Of a stretch of 10,678 nucleotides of DNA, positions 6,649-10,678 are shown in pieces. The position numbers and the translations under genes are program-made. Source of the DNA: Paramuribaculum sp. Its GTDB lineage: Bacteria > Bacteroidota > Bacteroidia > Bacteroidales > Muribaculaceae. A model generated the notes under the pieces. The model worked only from the letters and a program-made list of their open reading frames with translations, was not told where the DNA came from and made no database searches. Every line of letters begins with the position of its first letter. Within the stretch, counting starts at the first letter, position 1. The stretch lies in contig JAIDXA010000008.1 of assembly GCA_029058705.1 (NCBI GenBank), forward strand, positions 1 to 10,678, written 5' to 3'.

Positions 6649-9117
6649 TTATTCGCGAAAATAAATGCGTTTGACTCTTGACGAGACGGACGTGAGAATT
6701 TCATAAGGGATTGTGTCGAGTGTCCGTGCAATTTCGGCTACGGGAACGTTTTCGCCAAATATTTCGACACGGTCGCCGACTTTGCAGTCGGTGTCTGTTA
6801 CGTCAATCATGCAGGCGTCCATGCATATATTTCCGATCGTGGGGCAGAGGATGCCGTTGATATGGACTTTCATGTTGCCGTTGCCGAGGTGGCGGTTGAT
6901 TCCGTCAGCGTATCCGACAGGAATGGTGGCAATGCGCGATGGCTTCGTGACGAGTCCCCGGCGGCCATAGCCAATGGTTGTCCCTTTATCCCATTCCTTG
7001 ATGGAAATTATTGTTGTAGAAAGCGAGGAAACAGGGCGGAGTGCGTTTTGTGAACCGTCGTCGAGAGTGTGGATTCCGTAGAGGCATATGCCGAGACGCA
7101 CAAGGTCATACTGATGGTCGGGGAAACGGGTGATGCCTGTCGAGTTTAGAATGTGGCGCATTATGTGGTGGTGGAAGCCGCTCTGCAGCATGGTCGAACA
7201 ACGGTCGAAAATTTCAAACTGTTTCATTGTGTAGTCATCCTGATCCGGTTCATCGGCAACGGCCAGATGGCTGAATACCGAAGAGGGACGCACGACTTTC
7301 TGTCGGCGCAGAATGTCGATGAGCAAGGGGATGTCTTGTTCGAGAAATCCGAGACGGTGCATTCCGGTGTCCAGTTTGATATGGACAGGGTAGTCGGAGA
7401 TTCCATATTTTTCTCCTTCGCGGATCAGTTCGTCAAGCACTTCGAAAGAGTAGATTTCCGGTTCGAGGTTGTAGGCGAAGAGAGTCCGGTAGTTCACGAC
7501 TTTGGGGTTGAGAACCATTATTGGCATAGAGATGCCGGCGCGTCGCAGGTCGACACCTTCGTCAAGAACAGCGACGGCAAGGTAGGCGGCTCCCTGGCTC
7601 TGGAGTGTCTTTGCGAGTTCATAGGAGCCCGCTCCGTAGCCGGAGGCTTTGACCATACAGACGATGCCGGTGGTCGGGCGCACCATTGATCTGTAGTAGT
7701 TGAAGTTATGGACAATGGCGTCGAGATTTACTTCGAGAACTGTTTCGTGCTGACGCGATTCGAGCATGTCGACGATCCGCTCGAAATTGAAGGCCGGAGC
7801 TCCTTTTATGAGTATCAGTTCTTTGTCGAAATCGCCGGGGGAGACTGATGTCAGAAATGATGTTGTGTCAGGATAGAAGGTCGCCGACGGGTCAAAATAA
7901 CGTGAGTTGCGCATAAATTCCGGTCCGATTCCGATCAGACGGTCTATTTTCCTGATCTTTACGAGTTCGGCGATAGTCTGGTAGATCCGAGCCGGGGGAA
8001 GGGTTTCGTGCATGACATCGGAGAGGATCAGTGTGGAGGAGCGTTCGGACGAACGTCGGCGATGCATGAAATCCAAAGCCGGATTCAGGGAATGCAGATC
8101 GGAGGTGTAGCTGTCGTAGATCAGCATGCAGTCATTGACTCCTTCAATTACGTTGATGCGTGTCATGACCGGAGTCAGTCCGGCGATGGATTTTTTTATT
8201 TCGTCAACCGGCCGGTTCAGGAACAGCATGGTGGCGAGAACATGGATCGCGTTGTGGATGCGGGCGTCGTCAGTGAACGGAATGGAGACTTGCGATGATA
8301 TGCCGAGATAGCGGAATGAAAGGTCGGAAGAGTTCTCGTTTTTGCTAATTTCGGTTATTGCCAGAACTGCGTCCGGATTTTTTGTGGCCCATCCTATTTC
8401 TATTTCCGGACGGCATGTTTTTTCGATGGCTTCTGTAATCATCGGGTCGTCGGCGCAGTAGATGAGACACCGGCAGTCGGTGAATAGCGAGACTTTTTCC
8501 TCACATTTTTTCTGTCGCGAGCTGAATCCACGGTCGTGTTCGTCATCAAGATTGGTTATGATACCTATTTCGGGGTTGATCATGTCGCGCAAAGAGCCCA
8601 TTTCTCCCTGTCGTGAAACTCCGGCTTCGATTATGGCGAGTCCGGTCTCATCATCTATTTCCCAGATTGAGAGCGGAACTCCGATCTGGGAGTTGTAGCT
8701 TCTTGGCGACCGGACAATGCCGTAGGTGTCGCACAGAGACTGATACAGCCATTCTTTAACTGTTGTTTTTCCGTGGGATCCGGTGATTCCGATTATCGGG
8801 ATAGAGAAGCGGCGTCGATGATGACGCGCTATGGCCTGCAGCGCTTTTGTCACGTCTGGAACGAGGAGAAAATCAGCATCGTCGGCGTGTTCCATCTCTT
8901 CAGGTATATGGGTGACGACGAATGTACGCACACCGGTTTCATAGAGAGGCGCGATGTAGCGGTGTCCGTCGTTGTTGGAGGTTGTTATGGCAAAAAAGAG
9001 AGAGTTTTCAGGGTTGGTCAGCGAGCGGCTGTCGGTCAGAAGAACGGATAGCTCGCGGTTTGTTCCGGTCTGCGGCAGATTAAGAATGCGGCAGATTTCG
9101 CTTGTTGAGTACTTCAT
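6649..9117 (-). CDS. murF-alr: Bifunctional MurF ligase / alanine racemase fusion
   Basis: Two cytoplasmic cell-wall enzymes are joined in 822 residues. The N-terminal MurF part (about 1-450) adds D-Ala-D-Ala to the UDP-MurNAc-tripeptide using ATP. It shows the P-loop GITGSHGKTTVKE (110-122, Lys117), SYNSQIGVPLS (140-150), IIEAGVSRQGEM (162-173), NLDDEH (189-194) with His194, and IYDSYTSD (333-340). The C-terminal alanine racemase part (about 458-822) makes D-Ala with PLP. It shows the PLP lysine Lys490 in CMVKASGYGAG, KLDTGMHRLGF (581-591), LVRLGICLYG (672-681), the catalytic tyrosine Tyr718 in IGYGRRG, and PVGYADG (733-739). This fusion is known in Bacteroidetes and couples D-Ala supply to its use. 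Several MurF motifs differ from the E. coli form (for example DSYTSD for DSYNAN), probably lineage-specific. Its ATG overlaps the stop of the GSCFA gene as ATGA, implying translational coupling. Confidence 0.95.
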   Translation of the reverse strand: MKYSTSEICRILNLPQTGTNRELSVLLTDSRSLTNPENSLFFAITTSNNDGHRYIAPLYETGVRTFVVTHIPEEMEHADDADFLLVPDVTKALQAIARHHRRRFSIPIIGITGSHGKTTVKEWLYQSLCDTYGIVRSPRSYNSQIGVPLSIWEIDDETGLAIIEAGVSRQGEMGSLRDMINPEIGIITNLDDEHDRGFSSRQKKCEEKVSLFTDCRCLIYCADDPMITEAIEKTCRPEIEIGWATKNPDAVLAITEISKNENSSDLSFRYLGISSQVSIPFTDDARIHNAIHVLATMLFLNRPVDEIKKSIAGLTPVMTRINVIEGVNDCMLIYDSYTSDLHSLNPALDFMHRRRSSERSSTLILSDVMHETLPPARIYQTIAELVKIRKIDRLIGIGPEFMRNSRYFDPSATFYPDTTSFLTSVSPGDFDKELILIKGAPAFNFERIVDMLESRQHETVLEVNLDAIVHNFNYYRSMVRPTTGIVCMVKASGYGAGSYELAKTLQSQGAAYLAVAVLDEGVDLRRAGISMPIMVLNPKVVNYRTLFAYNLEPEIYSFEVLDELIREGEKYGISDYPVHIKLDTGMHRLGFLEQDIPLLIDILRRQKVVRPSSVFSHLAVADEPDQDDYTMKQFEIFDRCSTMLQSGFHHHIMRHILNSTGITRFPDHQYDLVRLGICLYGIHTLDDGSQNALRPVSSLSTTIISIKEWDKGTTIGYGRRGLVTKPSRIATIPVGYADGINRHLGNGNMKVHINGILCPTIGNICMDACMIDVTDTDCKVGDRVEIFGENVPVAEIARTLDTIPYEILTSVSSRVKRIYFRE

Positions 9118-10094
9118 AGCTCAATGGATAAGAAATTAGCGATGGGTTGGGATAGTTCGGGATTTGTACGTGCCAGATCCCGAGCCATTATGTCGGTTTT
9201 TTGTTTGAATTCTGAAAATGAGGTTTCGTTGTCGGTCATGCGGATGTGGGCTGCCCGGGTTGTCAGCTTTTTGCATTCGTTTGCGAGAGAGACGGTGCGT
9301 GGAGAGAAGAAAGAGTCGGAGAACAGCTGGAAAATATAATCGGCCGCTACATCTGAAGGGTGTTTCATGTCGGCTGCGTAGAAGCGGTAGTCGCGCAGGT
9401 CGTCCATCAGTGCTTCATAGGCAGGAAAATACATGGCATTCCGCGAGCGGTCATTGCACAGGCGGTCGATGGCCAGGAGGAGGGTGGATTTGGACAGTTG
9501 GTTTTCATGCAATCCATCGGCAAGGTGACGGATCGGACTGACTGTGAAAATTATTTTGATCCGGGGATTCAGTGTGCGGAAAAGATCGTGGATGCACTCA
9601 ATGTGTCCGGCGGTTTCGTCGGTTGTCAGACGCCGTCGGTTGAACATTGACGCGGGAAAGCGGTGGCAGTTGCCGACGATCCGGTTGTCGGATACGAGAG
9701 TGTAGACATATGCTGTTCCCAACGTTATTATGGCGACTGTCGTTTCCGAAAGGAAGTCGCGGGCCTGCTCAAGGCGGCTGTTGAGCCGCTGAACGGTTTT
9801 TTCAGGAGTTGCCGACGATAGCGACGAGTGGCAGAGGAACGAGTGGTGGAGACCGGAGTTTTCGACGAGTTCGCCGGTTGAGAAGCTTTTGCCGGAAACG
9901 ATCCGTTGCAATAGGGTATTTATCGAGGCGGGATTATAGAGTGTTCCGAACGGATTGCGGCATACGTTGAACAGTCTGTCGGCAAGACGTTGTCCGACAT
10001 TGTCGGAGAAGCATGAACCGATCAGGAAAATCCTGTCGTCGTGGCTGATTTCGTCCTGTTTCCGGAGCGGCTGGATCTGGGTTCGGAAGTTCAT
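9114..10094 (-). CDS. GSCFA-family SGNH-like hydrolase
   Basis: This 326-residue protein belongs to the GSCFA family, related to SGNH/GDSL hydrolases, with unknown substrate. The family motif is LIGSCFSDNVG at 24-34, with the presumed nucleophile Ser27. Later come ITLGTAYVYT, FTVSPIRHLADGLHENQLSK, and YRFYAADMKHPSD near residues 256-268, where the Asp and His of DMKH sit as the D-x-x-H pair of SGNH enzymes. There is no signal peptide, so it probably acts in the cytoplasm. It is followed by murF-alr with a 4-base ATGA overlap and preceded by the OmpA-domain gene after 23 bases. This suggests one transcript and a role connected to envelope building, but that is inference. The start ATG at 10092-10094 sits between two copies of an 11-base repeat; no in-frame upstream start exists before the previous gene. 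Confidence 0.85.
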   Translation of the reverse strand: MNFRTQIQPLRKQDEISHDDRIFLIGSCFSDNVGQRLADRLFNVCRNPFGTLYNPASINTLLQRIVSGKSFSTGELVENSGLHHSFLCHSSLSSATPEKTVQRLNSRLEQARDFLSETTVAIITLGTAYVYTLVSDNRIVGNCHRFPASMFNRRRLTTDETAGHIECIHDLFRTLNPRIKIIFTVSPIRHLADGLHENQLSKSTLLLAIDRLCNDRSRNAMYFPAYEALMDDLRDYRFYAADMKHPSDVAADYIFQLFSDSFFSPRTVSLANECKKLTTRAAHIRMTDNETSFSEFKQKTDIMARDLARTNPELSQPIANFLSIEL

Positions 10095-10106
10095 TGTTCG
10101 GAAGTT
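10081..10106. repeat. Direct repeat of 11 bases bracketing the GSCFA start codon
   Basis: GTTCGGAAGTT occurs at 10081-10091 and again at 10096-10106, with the start codon complement (CAT, 10092-10094) between them. The period is 15 bases, so it is in phase with codons. It looks like a small tandem duplication around the translation start. Confidence 0.7.
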
Positions 10107-10117
10107 TTTGCGAGGCT

Positions 10118-10678
10118 TTAATACATGTTGTAGTCGACAGAGAGAACGTTGAATTCGGTTCGGCGGTTTATCTGGTCGGCGGCTTCTCTGTCGGGTTCTT
10201 CGGGGAGTGCAAGGATATAGTCTTCGCTCAGGATGTCGCCTTCATTGAACTGAGGATAGCGGGCGGCATCGCGTTTTGAGATTGTTTTCGGCCGCGATTT
10301 TCCGAATCCGTGGAACTGTAGTCTGTCGGGAGCGATTCCGGCTTCGATCAGATAGTCGACCACCGCTTTGGCCCGCCGTTTGGAAAGGTCGATATTGTAG
10401 TCGTCCGTTCCGATGCGGTCGGTGTGGGATGTCATTTCGATTGTTATGTTCGGATTGTCGCGTAGCATTCCGACAAGTTGGTCAAGAGCTTCTTTCGACT
10501 CAGGCCGCAGGGTGGCTTTGTCGAAGTCATAGAATATGTTCTCGACAATGTTTGGTTTTGAAAGGGATGCGAGCATGAATTCGATCTCATAGTCAGCGTC
10601 GGCTTCGGCAGTGTCTGTCGTGAATTCCTGCCGGGCGTTCAGATAGCCTTTCCCACCAGCCATCATGACGTATCGTAC
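10118..10678 (-). CDS. OmpA-domain outer-membrane protein, C-terminal part (cut by window edge)
   Basis: The visible 186 residues are the end of a longer protein. The frame stays open through GTA CGA TAC GTC before the ATG at 10666, and the segment YVMMAGGKGYLNARQ looks like the interior of the domain that precedes OmpA modules in large Bacteroidetes proteins, so that ATG is not taken as the start. The OmpA peptidoglycan-binding module begins near IVENIFYDFDKATLRPES. It contains TSHTDRIGTDDYN and LSKRRAKAVVDYL, whose Asp (fragment residue 87) and Arg (102) correspond to the residues that grip diaminopimelate in OmpA. FHGFGKSRP follows, then an insertion of about 35 residues, and the final NRRTEFNVL strand. 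It probably anchors the outer membrane to peptidoglycan. It lies 23 bases upstream of the GSCFA gene on the same strand, suggesting co-transcription with the wall genes. Confidence 0.88.
   Translation of the reverse strand, partial: VRYVMMAGGKGYLNARQEFTTDTAEADADYEIEFMLASLSKPNIVENIFYDFDKATLRPESKEALDQLVGMLRDNPNITIEMTSHTDRIGTDDYNIDLSKRRAKAVVDYLIEAGIAPDRLQFHGFGKSRPKTISKRDAARYPQFNEGDILSEDYILALPEEPDREAADQINRRTEFNVLSVDYNMY

Noticed and set aside
7153..7689. 178-codon open frame antisense to murF-alr
   Set aside because: It overlaps the linker and PLP-lysine region of a well-supported gene, and the protein shows no family motif; it is a shadow frame.
10118..10666. OmpA-domain gene starting at the ATG at 10666 as a complete small protein
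   Set aside because: The frame is open to the window edge and the preceding residues continue the domain pattern, so this is an internal methionine of a truncated gene.

Overview
The window looks like an ordinary chromosomal stretch from a Bacteroidetes bacterium, most likely order Bacteroidales. Four things point there. Promoter-like sites follow the Bacteroidetes pattern (TTTG, about 20 bases, TAnnTTTG). MurF and alanine racemase are fused in one polypeptide. DUF4293 and GSCFA-family genes, both typical of this phylum, are present. Start codons are preceded by A/T-rich leaders rather than strong Shine-Dalgarno sites. A gut family such as Muribaculaceae is possible, but this is only an impression from base composition and protein style.

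Layout from left to right. Positions 1-1950 hold a minus-strand lysine pair: lysC (aspartokinase) followed by lysA (diaminopimelate decarboxylase), which is cut by the left edge. Behind the lysC promoter lies an 83-bp MITE-like inverted-repeat element (2063-2145) flanked by TAA. Next, still on the minus strand, is a DUF3298/RsiV-like lipoprotein gene. From 3270 to 5030 the plus strand carries the fatty-acid pair acpP and fabF, with a hairpin between them and a bidirectional terminator after fabF. surE (minus) converges on that terminator. It diverges from a four-helix DUF4293 membrane protein gene (plus), whose upstream region holds a perfect 12-bp palindrome inside a promoter-like site. After another terminator comes a minus-strand envelope group in transcription order: an OmpA-domain protein gene (cut by the right edge), a GSCFA-family gene, and the murF-alr fusion. 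The last two overlap by ATGA.

Functionally the genes form three groups: lysine/DAP metabolism (lysC, lysA), fatty-acid elongation (acpP, fabF) and the cell wall (OmpA-like peptidoglycan anchor, GSCFA protein, MurF-Alr). The cell-wall group produces D-Ala and adds D-Ala-D-Ala to the muropeptide, while LysA competes for the DAP that goes into the same peptide. I found no phage, CRISPR, toxin or defence genes, no RNA genes, and no convincing new system. The items most worth a second look are the MITE-like element, the palindrome between surE and DUF4293, the acpP-fabF hairpin, and the coupled GSCFA/MurF-Alr pair.
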